64,000 nt of DNA, taken from positions 310,001 through 374,000 of the forward strand of contig OW203983.1 in NCBI GenBank assembly GCA_934047225.1, written 5' to 3'. Every line of letters begins with the position of its first letter. Position 1 is the stretch's first letter. Shown here piece by piece: positions 20,192 to 29,127 of the stretch. Position numbers and translations under genes: made by a program. The DNA is from Ypsolopha sequella. Lineage: Eukaryota; Arthropoda; Insecta; Lepidoptera; Ypsolophidae. The notes below the pieces were generated by a model. The model did no database searches, had not been told where the DNA came from, and was given only the letters and a program-made list of their open reading frames with translations.

Positions 20192-23053
20192 TTAATTTCT
20201 GGGGGGTTGGGAGGAAGAGCTAGGCTCTGATCGTTTGGTTTGAGCCTTCAGCTCATCGAAGGCTTCCAGAAGGAGATTGAGATGGGCTGAGAGTTTGTCA
20301 GGGGGATCGGAGAGAACGTTTCTTGGTCTTCGAACCTTGTATCGGGATATAGACGGAGCAGTATAGGAGACTGTCTCGCGTACTAATGGATTGGGGTGTT
20401 CTTCAGAAGATTTGAAGAAGGTATCTGAGAGGGATTTCATGAATTGTTGGAGGGTGGGTAGCTCCAAATCACGATGGAGGTCTGCGTTGCGCACGTACCA
20501 TGGTGCGTTGGCCGCTCTCCGACAGAATAAGTTCTGTACTATCTGCATTTTATACAGGACTTTGGGGTTCGCATGTGCGAAGACAGGGGAAGCGTACGTT
20601 AACACAGGTCGGATGCAGACCTTGTATAGTGTTCGCTTGTTCCTGAGAGACATTTTACTGTGCCTGCCTAACATGCTGTTAAGCCGGTACAGATAGAAGC
20701 GGGCTGTGCGCGTCACTCTATTGACGTGGGGTGCAAAAGTTAGTCTCGAGTCCAGAGTGACTCCTAGGTATTTGGCAGTGCTATGCCAAGGGACTGGGGT
20801 ACCTAGCATTCGGACGTTGGGGTTGTCATGGTGACGGCGTTTGTGGTCAAAGCGAATCGCGGAACTCTTTTCAGGGTTCACATCGATGCGCCATCTTTGA
20901 AACCATTCTCCAAGGTCATCGATAGACTTTTGGAGTTTGGCGAGGATAGTCGGGGGGTTATGTCCTTTGACATAGAGAGCAGTGTCATCTGCGAAGAGTG
21001 ATAGCTGTACCCCGTTTGTGGGGACGGGAATATCGTTTGTGTATAACGAGTAGAGGATAGGGGAGAGAACTGATCCCTGGGGGACTCCAGCCCTTAGGGG
21101 GCGTGGAGAGGAGAGCAGCCCTTCATGTCTGAAGCGGAATGAGCGATCTTTGAGGTATGATGCCACCGTGCGGACAAGACGGTCGGAAAGGCCTGTCTTG
21201 TGTAGTTTAAAGATGAGTCCTTCATGCCAGACTTTGTCGAATGCTTTCGCAACGTCAAAGAAGACAGCGACAGTAGGATACCGTCTTGGATAGAATCCAC
21301 TTAGGATGTATTCTACTATACGGTGGACTTGTTGGGGGCATGAGTGCCTGGCTCTGAAGCCGAATTGATAGGGGTTGATGATCGGGTCTCCATCTGTTGG
21401 GAATAAGTGGGTTTTCATGCGTGAAAGCATAACCCTCTCCAATAGTTTCCCCAATGATTTGAGGAGGCTAATTGGGCGGTGACTGGCAGGGAGGTTGAGT
21501 GGTTTCCCTGGTTTGGGAATACCTATGACTATGGCTTCTTTCCACGCTTTTGGGAAGTGGCCGAAATTAAAACAAGCGTTGAATATGAGGGCTAGCAAGG
21601 TGAGTACTTGCTGAGGAAGGTGCTTGAGGGCTTTATTGGAGATCCCGTCCGCGCCTGGCGCTTTCTTGGGCTTTAGACCTCTGATGAAGAAGTGGATTTC
21701 ATCTTCGGTCACTGTGATGGGGTCGGAGGTGAGGGGAAGGGAGTTCTGATAGTGAATCTCGTCCTCCACCTCTTTTATGTGGGAGGGGTCAATTGGTTGG
21801 GAGCTGGGAGAGCACTGTGAGGCAATGCTATCCGCAAAGCATTCTGCTTTTTCCTCGTCCTCGAAGGCTGTTGAGCCATCGGGGCAGGTCAAAGGGGGAA
21901 TGTGAGTGATTGCGTCTATCCTGAGAGCTCTCGCCATTGGATAGAACGCAACGTGTGATGGGGATATCTTTTCCATGAGCTCACTTCTACGGGATTCATT
22001 GAGCTCAGAGAGAGCTGACTTAAGTTTGCGACTCAATTGATTCGCGGTCTTTCTGTAATCTGGGGTGGGATAGATTGCTGCTCTTCTTTGGGCTGCTCTC
22101 TTAGCTTTCAGAAGGTTGGAGATTTCCAGGGGAAGCTGTTGGGGTGGTTTGGAGGAGATCTTTTCGTTCTCTTTGAGAGAGGAATTGATTAGGTCCGTTA
22201 GCATGTCTATTGTAGCATCAATTTTGTCTGTGCTATCAAAGTAGTCAGGTGGGAGGTTGAGGGGGGATTCGGGGGCATCTATGGCCGAAGCTAATGTGTT
22301 CTTGAAGCCTTCCCAATTTGTAAAGGTCTTGGGGGGAGGTAGAACGTCATTTGGGGGACCTAGTCTAAGGGAGACTGGGCGATGGTCAGAGCCAAGGTCA
22401 TCTAGTGTTTCGATTGCCCTCAGATTCAGGGACACGCCCTTCGTGAGTGCAAAGTCTAAAACGTCTGGGGAGTGATCCGTATTATCAGGATAATGAGTCG
22501 GGGAGTATGGAGATAAGACATTGATCTCGAGTGCATTTGTTATGCCGAGGAGTTTTCTACCATTAGTATTGGTTTTTAGGCAGGTCCAGTCAGTGTGTTT
22601 AGAGTTGAAATCTCCGAACATAATGACCGAATCACCCATAGAGAGGAGAGCTTCAAAGTCTCTTTTAACAGGTTTTTTGGTGGGGGGGATGTAGATAGAT
22701 GCTATGATTAGCGTTGGATGGCCTGACATAGCTAGTCTACATATAGTGGCTTCCATGGTCTCGAGTGGAGGCGTGGGAAGGGAAGAGCAGTGGAGGGCTT
22801 TCCTATAATAAATGGCTGTCCCTCCGAGGGGATCTTCTTCTCTTCTATCATTTCGTAGAAGAGAGAATTTCGGGATCGAGAGCCCCTTAAGGTTCTTAGA
22901 CTTAAGAAACGTCTCTTGGAGGAGAAGTAGATCTACTTCGTTTTCCTGAAGATAGAGTTTTAGCTCAGGGAGGTTTGAGCGTAAACCTCTGCAGTTGTAG
23001 GAGGTGAGCGAGATGCCCTTGGGTTTTTGTCTAGCTGTACGGGCTTGAGACAT
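20192..23053 (-). CDS. LINE ORF2: APE endonuclease and reverse transcriptase
   Basis: A 953-residue open frame. The N-terminal 230 residues are an apurinic-type endonuclease: 'SYNCRGLRSNLPELKLYL', 'LLLLQETFLK', 'MFGDFNSKHTDW' and 'DDLGSDHRPVSLRL' carry the N, E, D-x-N and S-D-H catalytic motifs. The RT domain holds 'KAPGADGISNKALKHLP', 'YQFGFRARHSCPQQVHRI', 'VFFDVAKAFDKVWHEGL', 'GVPQGSVLSPILYSLYTND' and 'LFADDTALY' (near 20981-21000). No RNase H is present. Length and motif order match the Jockey clade. The protein nicks target DNA and copies the RNA in place. The start overlaps the ORF1 stop by one base (TAATG), which suggests coupled translation. It is intact by eye. Confidence 0.95.
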   Translation of the reverse strand: MSQARTARQKPKGISLTSYNCRGLRSNLPELKLYLQENEVDLLLLQETFLKSKNLKGLSIPKFSLLRNDRREEDPLGGTAIYYRKALHCSSLPTPPLETMEATICRLAMSGHPTLIIASIYIPPTKKPVKRDFEALLSMGDSVIMFGDFNSKHTDWTCLKTNTNGRKLLGITNALEINVLSPYSPTHYPDNTDHSPDVLDFALTKGVSLNLRAIETLDDLGSDHRPVSLRLGPPNDVLPPPKTFTNWEGFKNTLASAIDAPESPLNLPPDYFDSTDKIDATIDMLTDLINSSLKENEKISSKPPQQLPLEISNLLKAKRAAQRRAAIYPTPDYRKTANQLSRKLKSALSELNESRRSELMEKISPSHVAFYPMARALRIDAITHIPPLTCPDGSTAFEDEEKAECFADSIASQCSPSSQPIDPSHIKEVEDEIHYQNSLPLTSDPITVTEDEIHFFIRGLKPKKAPGADGISNKALKHLPQQVLTLLALIFNACFNFGHFPKAWKEAIVIGIPKPGKPLNLPASHRPISLLKSLGKLLERVMLSRMKTHLFPTDGDPIINPYQFGFRARHSCPQQVHRIVEYILSGFYPRRYPTVAVFFDVAKAFDKVWHEGLIFKLHKTGLSDRLVRTVASYLKDRSFRFRHEGLLSSPRPLRAGVPQGSVLSPILYSLYTNDIPVPTNGVQLSLFADDTALYVKGHNPPTILAKLQKSIDDLGEWFQRWRIDVNPEKSSAIRFDHKRRHHDNPNVRMLGTPVPWHSTAKYLGVTLDSRLTFAPHVNRVTRTARFYLYRLNSMLGRHSKMSLRNKRTLYKVCIRPVLTYASPVFAHANPKVLYKMQIVQNLFCRRAANAPWYVRNADLHRDLELPTLQQFMKSLSDTFFKSSEEHPNPLVRETVSYTAPSISRYKVRRPRNVLSDPPDKLSAHLNLLLEAFDELKAQTKRSEPSSSSQPPRN

Positions 23054-23055
23054 TA
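23051..23055 (-). promoter_or_regulatory. TAATG stop-start overlap between ORF1 and ORF2
   Basis: On the minus strand the ORF1 stop TAA and the ORF2 start ATG share one A. The same overlap is known to give termination-reinitiation translation in the silkworm LINE SART1. Here its action is inferred from the arrangement alone. Confidence 0.75.
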
Positions 23056-24582
23056 TAATGACGTGAGGAGGTGGGAGTGCTCCACGAGCGCTAGAAGGCG
23101 CTGTTGGGGGGTGCGTGAAGCGCGCAGCTTATTAGCTAGCGACGAAATCTCGTGCACATTAATGTTCGAGATTACGTCGTGGATTAGTTTCATATCATCA
23201 GCCAGGGAGGGCGTTAAGCCGTCTGACTGTGACTGAGACGTCCTGGGGGAGGCGACGGGTGGTGTGTGTGGGGGGGTCCTAATTGGGGCCCAGGCCTTGG
23301 TCGGGGGAGGGCCAGGCTGGGGGGCTGCAGCTTGTGGCTGTTTAGGAAGGCTAGGGAAGTGGTTTGGGTTATTAGGTGGGGGTAATAGGGGTAGTGGTTT
23401 AGGTTTGGTTACCCTGTTTGGCTTGGGTAGGGTGGAGCGTGGGGCACGGGGGCAGCCTCTGTAATTGGCTTTATGTCCAACCTGGTTACAGAGAACGCAG
23501 GCTGGAGGGGTTAGGTCTTCTAGGGACCTTGGGCACTCTTTAGTGCTGTGGGGGTCTAGGCACTTAACGCACCTTGGGGGGGCTGTGCAGTTTGCAGCTG
23601 CGTGGCCATAGAGTTGGCAGCGGCGGCATTGGGCGGGGTACCCGCGACGGTTGGGTTTTTCTACTTTAATGCGAGAGAGCCCGCAGATTGTGCGGTCCTC
23701 TTTAAAGAGTGCCTTAGCGGCCGGGGTGTTGGTCATAATGACCAGGGCCAGGGGGAATCTCTTCCCTGAGCTGCTGTGCATCTTGTGCACAGCTTCAACA
23801 GGGAACCCCTGGTTTTTTAGATCATCCAAGATCTCGTCATTGGATACCTCGAACGGCATCCCCCGAAGGACAGCGCGGACTTTGCGCTCTTCTTCGAGGG
23901 CGTGCGTGTGGTAGGGGAACCCTGTGCGAAGTAGGAGCTTAATGAGACTCCTGAAGTCAACGATCGTTGGTGTCATGATTTTGATGGCCACGCCGGTATT
24001 GGTGGCTTGTGTGTAGATGATTTTTTCCTCGCTGCAAAGCTTGGAGAGGGCCGACCATTTGGACTTGTCTCGCAACAAGACGGCGGGGGGGGTTTCCTTC
24101 TTTGCGAGGCGAGGCTCGCAGCGGGAGGCTACCTTAGGGGTAGTCTGGGTGGCCGGGGGAGGGGCAGTCTGGGTGGCCTGGGTGGGGGCAGGGGTTTCCT
24201 CTGTGGGGGAGAGGGGAGGGGAGGCTTTTCCCTTCTTTACCCTCTTTTTGCGACTTTCAACCCTGGTGAAAGGGTTGATCTCGTCGTTGTTGATGGAACC
24301 TGTGAGGGTTCCATCATTGGACATTTTGTCCGAAGAGTTTGAACTGTTTGAACTCGAGGAGATCGAGGGGGGGGCGGACCTCTTACGGTCAGAATTGGTG
24401 GACGAGTTGTCCGAAACCTCCATGCTCTGGGATGGAGAGGCAGGGGATTCTGTCTCGAACCTTTGGGGGTTCGTGACCTCCGAGGAAGCCTTGATGAGGC
24501 TTGCAAAGGCATTCTCGTTGAAGACGAGGCCTTGGGATTGGAAGAAGTCTTTTGTAAACGCTATCCATGGACCGTAATCCAT
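23053..24582 (-). CDS. LINE ORF1: gag-like nucleic-acid-binding protein
   Basis: A 509-residue frame. A Ser/Asn-rich N-terminal third with a basic patch ('RVESRKKRVKKGK') leads into a PRE_C2HC-like RNA-binding region ('THALEEERKVRAVLRGMPFE') and then three CCHC knuckles: CRRCQLYGHAAANC, CVKCLDPHSTKEC and CVLCNQVGHKANYRGC. A proline-rich linker and a helical end follow. This is the standard ORF1 of Jockey-clade LINEs, which coats element RNA and helps target it. The start chosen (MDYGPWIAFTK) is the first ATG after the repetitive 5' UTR. No breaks seen. Confidence 0.92.
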   Translation of the reverse strand: MDYGPWIAFTKDFFQSQGLVFNENAFASLIKASSEVTNPQRFETESPASPSQSMEVSDNSSTNSDRKRSAPPSISSSSNSSNSSDKMSNDGTLTGSINNDEINPFTRVESRKKRVKKGKASPPLSPTEETPAPTQATQTAPPPATQTTPKVASRCEPRLAKKETPPAVLLRDKSKWSALSKLCSEEKIIYTQATNTGVAIKIMTPTIVDFRSLIKLLLRTGFPYHTHALEEERKVRAVLRGMPFEVSNDEILDDLKNQGFPVEAVHKMHSSSGKRFPLALVIMTNTPAAKALFKEDRTICGLSRIKVEKPNRRGYPAQCRRCQLYGHAAANCTAPPRCVKCLDPHSTKECPRSLEDLTPPACVLCNQVGHKANYRGCPRAPRSTLPKPNRVTKPKPLPLLPPPNNPNHFPSLPKQPQAAAPQPGPPPTKAWAPIRTPPHTPPVASPRTSQSQSDGLTPSLADDMKLIHDVISNINVHEISSLANKLRASRTPQQRLLALVEHSHLLTSL

Positions 24583-24599
24583 GGCTAGGAAAGAGTGGG

Positions 24600-25145
24600 G
24601 GTAACTCGGGACGGGGGTAACTCAGTACGGGGTGACTCGGGACGGGGTGACTCGGGACGGGGTAACTCGGGACGGGGTGACTCGGGACGGGGTGACTCGG
24701 GACGGGGTGACTCGGGACGGGGTGACTCGAGACGGGGTAACTCGGGACGGGGTAACTCGGGACGGGGTAACTCGGGACGGGGTGAATCGGGACGGGGTGA
24801 CTCGGGACGGGGTGACTCGGGACGGGGTGACTCGGGACGGGGTGACTCGGGACGGGGTGATTCGGGACGGGGTGATTCGGGACGGGGTGAATGGGACGGG
24901 GTGAATGGGACGGGGTGAATGGGACGGGGTGAATGGGACGGGGTGAATGGTACGGGTTGAATGGGACGGGGTGAATGGGACGGGGTGAGTGGGACGGGGT
25001 GAATGGGACGGGGTGAGTGGGACGGGGTGAGTGGGACGGGGTGAGTGGGACGGGGTGAGTGGGACGGGGTGAGTGGGACGGGGTGAGTGGGACGGGGTGA
25101 GTGGGACGGGGTGAATGGGACGGGGTGAGTGGGACGGGGTGAGGT
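24600..25145 (-). repeat. two adjoining minisatellites forming the LINE 5' UTR
   Basis: From about 24600 to 24890 the unit is 15 bases (GGGTGACTCGGGACG on the + strand, with GTAACTC and GATTC variants, about 19 units). From about 24888 to 25145 it is 14 bases (GGGTGAATGGGACG, with a GAGTGG variant, about 18 units). The units are related, differing by one base in length. Long open frames on both strands across the 15-bp part (for example the 'HPVPS' repeats) are by-products of the period. Tandem 5' monomers act as promoters in some LINEs; here that is inference. Confidence 0.9.
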
Positions 25146-25220
25146 GGACGTGGACGTGGGGTGAAGGGGTAGAAATACAAGAGGGGGAATAAGGGCACTA
25201 ATGCCGGGGCGAGTGAGTGA

Positions 25221-25570
25221 CCCGCCTTATATACTTGCCGTTTTGCACACGGCACTAATCTTATATCTATTTCTTTCTTACATATGTGTGCATCCTTGTC
25301 TTAGGTTTTTATTAAGAAAACTCGTCATAATTTATTCATTCCTATAGCTAGACATAATACAATATTTTTCCCTAATTCTATATGATATTCTTAATCTATT
25401 TACATTTATTTATTTGTTCTAAAATCATTATTTTTATGTTAAAAACGCGAAAAACATTTTGCTGCGTCTGTACGGTAACGCCGCGCTAGCATACCCTAAA
25501 TCTTCGTTAGTTCCTTTCGTTGCCTGCAGAGGGCGTGTGAAGTTGACCTTTGTTGCATCCGTCGCTAACA
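25221..25570 (-). repeat. 5' LTR of the BEL element, second piece
   Basis: 350 bases matching 13691-14040, beginning CCCGCCTTATATACTT and ending CTAACA. Together with 19838-19922 it makes a 435-base LTR, 8 bases short of the intact one. The small frame that enters this LTR ends in the same residues as the pol frame does in the other LTR. Confidence 0.95.
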
Positions 25571-25812
25571 AAAATATTATTAAAAACTGTAATAGAACCG
25601 TGTATATCTGTCTGTACATAGATGATACTCCAAAAATAAAGGTGTGGTGTAGGAAACTGATACAAAAATAAAAAAATCGGTATTTTTGTCGGTATTTCAT
25701 GCATTAAACAAAAACTAATGAACGAGTTTTAGCATGGTTACCACTGTCCGATCCTCAGCAGTAAGGCATTCATTACAATTACAGAAGGAAGGAAGATCAC
25801 TGTTCAATAACT

Positions 25813-25985
25813 TAATAAAGCCAATTCTGAAGGTTTTAATTTTAGTTTTAGTGCTGTCAAAGCTTGAAATTTTCCAAAGAAATTTAGCTTCTAATCCTAA
25901 CTCTTAAGGACTATTTCGTTTCGACGAAAATTTAGTTTTGACAGCACTAAAACTAAAATTAAAGTCTTCAGAATCGGCTTTATTA
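25813..25985. mobile_element. 173-bp MITE with ~48-bp inverted repeats
   Basis: TAATAAAGCC[AG]ATTCTGAAG and TTTTAGTTTTAGTGCTGTCAA at the left are repeated in reverse complement at the right. No coding. Diverged relatives lie near 9405-9560 and 11310-11460. Confidence 0.8.
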
Positions 25986-26029
25986 TCTTGCTAAAAACTG
26001 GATACTTTCTACTGCGGGAATCCTACCGT

Positions 26030-26077
26030 GGCCGCATTACCTTCTTCCACGCGGACGACGTCGCGGGCATCAGCTAG
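26030..26077 (+). mobile_element. 3' end of a Helitron-like lepidopteran repeat
   Basis: The sequence CACGCGGACGACGTCGCGGG is followed by CATCAG and CTAG|T. A GC-rich imperfect hairpin followed by CTAG-T is what Helitron 3' ends look like, and this tail is very common in Lepidoptera. The 5' end was not found. It ends only 32 bases before the acceptor of the next exon. Confidence 0.45.
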
Positions 26078-26109
26078 TTCAATATAAGTGTATTCGACAT
26101 GTTCTGCAG

Positions 26110-26220
26110 GATGATGAGCGCCACTTCGTGGATCTCACCACCTTCGGGTTCTATGAAGGAGGCATCCTGGACGTCCACCTGGTCAACTTCATGCTGCCTG
26201 CGGGCAACGTCATCGGGCAG
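26110..26220 (+). CDS. GPR107: GPR107/108-like protein, exon A
   Basis: An internal exon of 111 bases (37 codons, phase 0 on both sides), with acceptor TTCTGCAG and donor CAG|GTAACT. It encodes 'DDERHFVDLTTFGFYEGGIL' and then a short hydrophobic-polar stretch ending 'GNVIGQ'. The '.L.TFGF..GG.L.V.L..F' pattern is the start of the luminal N-terminal domain of GPR107/GPR108, seven-helix membrane proteins of the Golgi and endosomal system (GOST family). GC-rich codon use contrasts with the AT-rich surroundings. The first exon with the signal peptide is not recognised upstream. The reading joins in phase to the exons at 35801 and 50454, which is strong support that this is real. Confidence 0.85.
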
Positions 26221-26299
26221 GTAACTGACATTTAACCTCGATTTTTGATTTGAGAAAATCCCGTTTAACCAGAAATTCAACCCATTAAGGCTGAAATAA

Positions 26300-27250
26300 G
26301 CGTGGATTTGGTAAAATTGCGTATATTCAGCTTAATAATTAGTGAAAATAATTTCAACAAGGTTACAACCACAGCTTTAGCAGTATGGAATGACCTGTGT
26401 AGATGGTTTAAGGCTAACGGTCTCTCAATGAACTGCAGTAAAAGCAATTATATTGTTTTTAAGCGCCACACGAACAGCGCAGAGTGCACTCTAAATTTAC
26501 CTATCGTTTCTGAGATGGGGACAGCAAATTGCCAACCTGAAAAAGAAATTAGTTAGCGCTTGTTAAAGGACATTCTAATTCTACAAAAAGAAATTAGCTA
26601 GCGCTTGTTAAAGGACATTCTAATTCTACAAAAAGAAATTAGCTAGCGCTTGTTAAAGGACATTCTAATTCTACAAAAAGAAATTAGCTAGCGCTTGTTA
26701 AAGGACATTCTAATTCTACAAAAAGAAATTAGCTAGCGCTTGTTAAAGGACATTCTAATTCTACAAAAAGAAATTAGCTAGCGCTTGTTAAAGGACATTC
26801 TAATTCTACAAAAAGAAATTAGCTAGCGCTTGTTAAAGGACATTCTAATTCTACAAAAAGAAATTAGCTAGCGCTTGTTAAAGGACATTCTAATTCTACA
26901 AAAAGAAATTAGCTAGCGCTTGTTAAAGGACATTCTAATTCTACAAAAAGAAATTAGCTAGCGCTTGTTAAAGGACATTCTAATTCTACAAAAAGAAATT
27001 AGCTAGCGCTTGTTAAAGGACATTCTAATTCTACAAAAGGAAATTAGCTAGCGCTTGTTAAAGGACATTCTAATTCTACCAAAAAAAGCAGTGCGTATAG
27101 TCGATAGCGCTAATTTCCGGGAACATTGTAAACCTTTATTTATAAAACATAAAATATTAACAGTTACTTTTTTGTATATCTATTTAGTATCAAATAGTTT
27201 TAAATACCTAGCCAAACTTACAATTCATCATTTGAACACTTTTGCGTAAA
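26300..27250 (+). pseudogene. LINE ORF2 fragment with internal deletion
   Basis: About 26370-26470 reads 'VWNDLCRWFKANGLSMNCSK' and 'NYIVFKRHT', the thumb-side RT motifs of a non-LTR element. About 27075-27170 reads 'KKAVRIVDSANFREHCKPLF' and 'IKHKILTV', the C-terminal motif after the RT. Most of what should lie between is missing and is replaced by the 45-bp array. The element is on the + strand in intron 1 of the GPR107-like gene (sense orientation). Confidence 0.75.
26540..27079 (+). repeat. 45-bp minisatellite inside a LINE fragment, 12 units
   Basis: Twelve nearly identical 45-base units (landmarks AGCTAGCGCTTGTTAAAGG and ACATTCTAATTCTAC). The first unit has AGTTAGC and one late unit has AAAAGG, the rest look the same. 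The period is 15 codons and in frame with the LINE protein piece 'LLKDILILQ', but each unit carries a TAG. Very low divergence means recent expansion or homogenisation. Confidence 0.95.
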
Positions 27251-27365
27251 TCAATGAAGCGTGTAACGCGGAATAAATAATACTACCCTACCCAACCCAT
27301 TCTGTGTTGTGTAATAATAAATATTTTTACTTAATAAAAGCTTTTTTTAATTGTTTTATTATATA

Positions 27366-28662
27366 CTGGGTGGCGCAAAAGTAATGACCCTATTTCGTTT
27401 AGCTACAACTACTTTTCTACATTAAAAAACTGTAATAAGATTTTTCAATATTTTATATTTGGCTACCAAATTTCGTCCCATCAATATTTAAAGATGATGT
27501 CTTCTAAATGGTAACCTCTGGAGTTGATGCACATTTGAGCCCTATTTATGACATTTTCCGTAACTTGTCGCAACACTTCCGCTGATATGTTCCTTATTTT
27601 TCGATGAATATTTTCTTATTGGGCTGCAAGAGATTGAGGCTTATTCACATACACCACAGATTTCAAATAACCCCAAAGAAAGAAGTCTGGACTCGTCAGA
27701 TCGGGCGATCTTACAGGCCAATGCAAATCGCCAAAACGGGAGATGACATGGCCTGGAAAGGTGTCCCTCACTAAGTCCATAGTGTCGCGCGCTGTGTGTG
27801 CCGTGGCGCCGTCTTGTTGGACCCAGATGTGCTCCATCCCCAATTCATCCAAACTGGGTATCAGAAACTCCCGTAACATGGTTCTGTAGCGCTCGCCAGT
27901 TACAGATACCGCATTGCCTGCAGTGTCTTCGAAAAAATAGGGTCCGATCACTCTTTCGGCACAGATGCCACACCACACAGTAACTTTTAGTGGGTGTAAA
28001 GGTGTTTCTTGAATAATACGCGGATTTTCAGGACCCCAGAAGCGAGTATTTTGCCTATTGACATGTCCCGAGAGATGAAAATGCGCTTCTTCGCTCATAA
28101 GCAATTTTTAAGGAAAATCATCCTCTTCAAGGTTGAGATTGATGACGCTAGACGAGCCCGGTGGTCAGTAGGCAGCAGCTGGTGAGGCATCTGAGTTTTA
28201 TACGAAAACATCTTCAAGTCTTTACCAAAATACACTGCAAAGTCCGCCTAGAAATGCCCAATTGCGTCGCCTCGTTGATGTTTCTGGACACTCTTCCACA
28301 TCTTCGCGCACAGCATCGATATTTTCGGCTGAACGGCCAGTTCTTGGTCTGCCAGACTTAGGTATATCAAATGTTGAGCCAGTTTTTAAGGCGTGTGGCA
28401 AAGCGTCTAAAAGTGCGACCAACCGGTGCCGGGCGGTGGGGAAATCGTCGACGGGACTCACGTTGTGTTTTTATCACTGATAAATTATTCCGTAAAAACA
28501 TTGACACTATTATTTCACGTTCTTGGGCAGTAAAACGATCCATGTTTATTTCTGGTGTATTTTATATTTGTTTAATACACCATTTTTTATTTCAAGACAG
28601 GAGACGCCATTAAAAAAAAATATAAGTATTTTCTATAGTGACAGTACTTTTGCGCCACCCAG
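27366..28662 (-). mobile_element. rosa-like (DD41D) mariner transposon
   Basis: 1297 bases bounded by TIRs beginning CTGGGTGGCGCAAAAGTA, with TA on both sides (27364-27365 and 28663-28664). Length, TA target and the transposase type all fit a Tc1/mariner element. The coding region is on the minus strand and broken. Confidence 0.92.
27616..28545 (-). pseudogene. mariner transposase, rosa/DD41D type, broken
   Basis: The start region at about 28541 reads 'MDRFTAQERN', then frameshifts and stops break the DNA-binding half; a 'SGRPRTGRSAENI' linker is visible at about 28330-28370. The catalytic half is one open frame (27616-28104). It holds 'SEEAHFHLSGHVNRQNTRFW', 'WVQQDGATAHTA' and 'RSPDLTSPDFFLWGYLK'. 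From the D of QQDG to the D of SPDFF there are 41 residues, as in the rosa family. The first catalytic residue, D in 'SDEAHF', is E here ('SEEAHF'). Transposase cuts the element out and inserts it at TA; this copy cannot make a whole protein. Confidence 0.85.
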
Positions 28663-28689
28663 TATAAATATACAGACTTTTATGAATAT

Positions 28690-29115
28690 TGTAGTATAAA
28701 TTAAATAAAAAAGAAAACTTTCGATATATATTTCGACCCACTTGGGATCGTCGTCAGTTGAATATGGAACATTATGGAACACTTTATTTAAGTTACATCA
28801 AGGAAGGCGCTAAAATGGTAGCGCCTGACAAACTCTACTCTAATATTTATCTGCCCAAAATTGTTGTATTATAAAGATAGAGCTGAAACAAATAACGTTG
28901 AATAATTGGACCCCCCTTGGATTTCCATTACTTTTTATGCTGTGATAGGGGCCATATTATTATTTGCCGTGATAGAGGACAAAGTAACATATATTATGTG
29001 AAAATATTTACGCGCTATATTCACCTATAACGGCTGAAGCTGTGGATAGACAGTGGAGGCATAGTAATAGGGTCTCGGAACCTTAGGATACGGAACCCTA
29101 AAAATCAAGGTAAAA
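28690..29115 (+). repeat. interspersed repeat, also at 63440-63770
   Basis: Shares with 63440-63770, in the same orientation, the landmarks TAATATTTATCTGCCC, AAAGATAGAGCTGAAAC, ATAATTGGACCCCCC, 'TTTACGCGCTATATTCACC', 'AACGGCTGAAGCTGT' and GATACGGAACCCTAAAAATC. No coding. Confidence 0.75.
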
Positions 29116-29127
29116 GTTTATTCATTC

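Larger units (their letters stand above)
19923..25220 (-). mobile_element. Jockey-like two-ORF LINE inserted in the BEL LTR
   Basis: A full-length non-LTR retrotransposon on the minus strand: 5' UTR made of minisatellites (24583-25220), ORF1, ORF2, a 3' UTR of about 240 bases and a poly-A tail seen as 27 T's at 19923-19949. Both ORFs are open over their whole length, so it may have been active recently. It entered the LTR of the BEL element, and the 8 bases GGGTTAGG of the target are missing, with no target duplication visible. Confidence 0.93.
13598..25570 (-). mobile_element. BEL/Pao LTR retrotransposon interrupted by a LINE
   Basis: Minus-strand element bounded by 443-bp LTRs that start TG and end CA. 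It is flanked by AAAAT on both sides (13593-13597 and 25571-25575), a 5-bp target duplication. Gene order gag, protease, RT, RNase H, integrase is that of BEL/Pao. The 5' LTR (on the right in this orientation) is split by a LINE at 19923-25220. LTRs show one clear substitution (T/C at about 13933 against 25461), so the insertion is young, but one stop codon in RT makes this copy non-autonomous. Confidence 0.95.

Noticed and set aside
24389..25255. A 288-residue 'HPVPSHPVPS' protein on the minus strand and glycine/aspartate repeat frames on the + strand
   Set aside because: They come from the 15-base minisatellite of the LINE 5' UTR, which stays open in several frames by its period and GC content.
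25434..25700. Minus-strand frame starting MKYRQKYRFFYFCISFLHH as a signal peptide exon of the GPR107-like gene
   Set aside because: It is on the wrong strand and runs into the BEL LTR.
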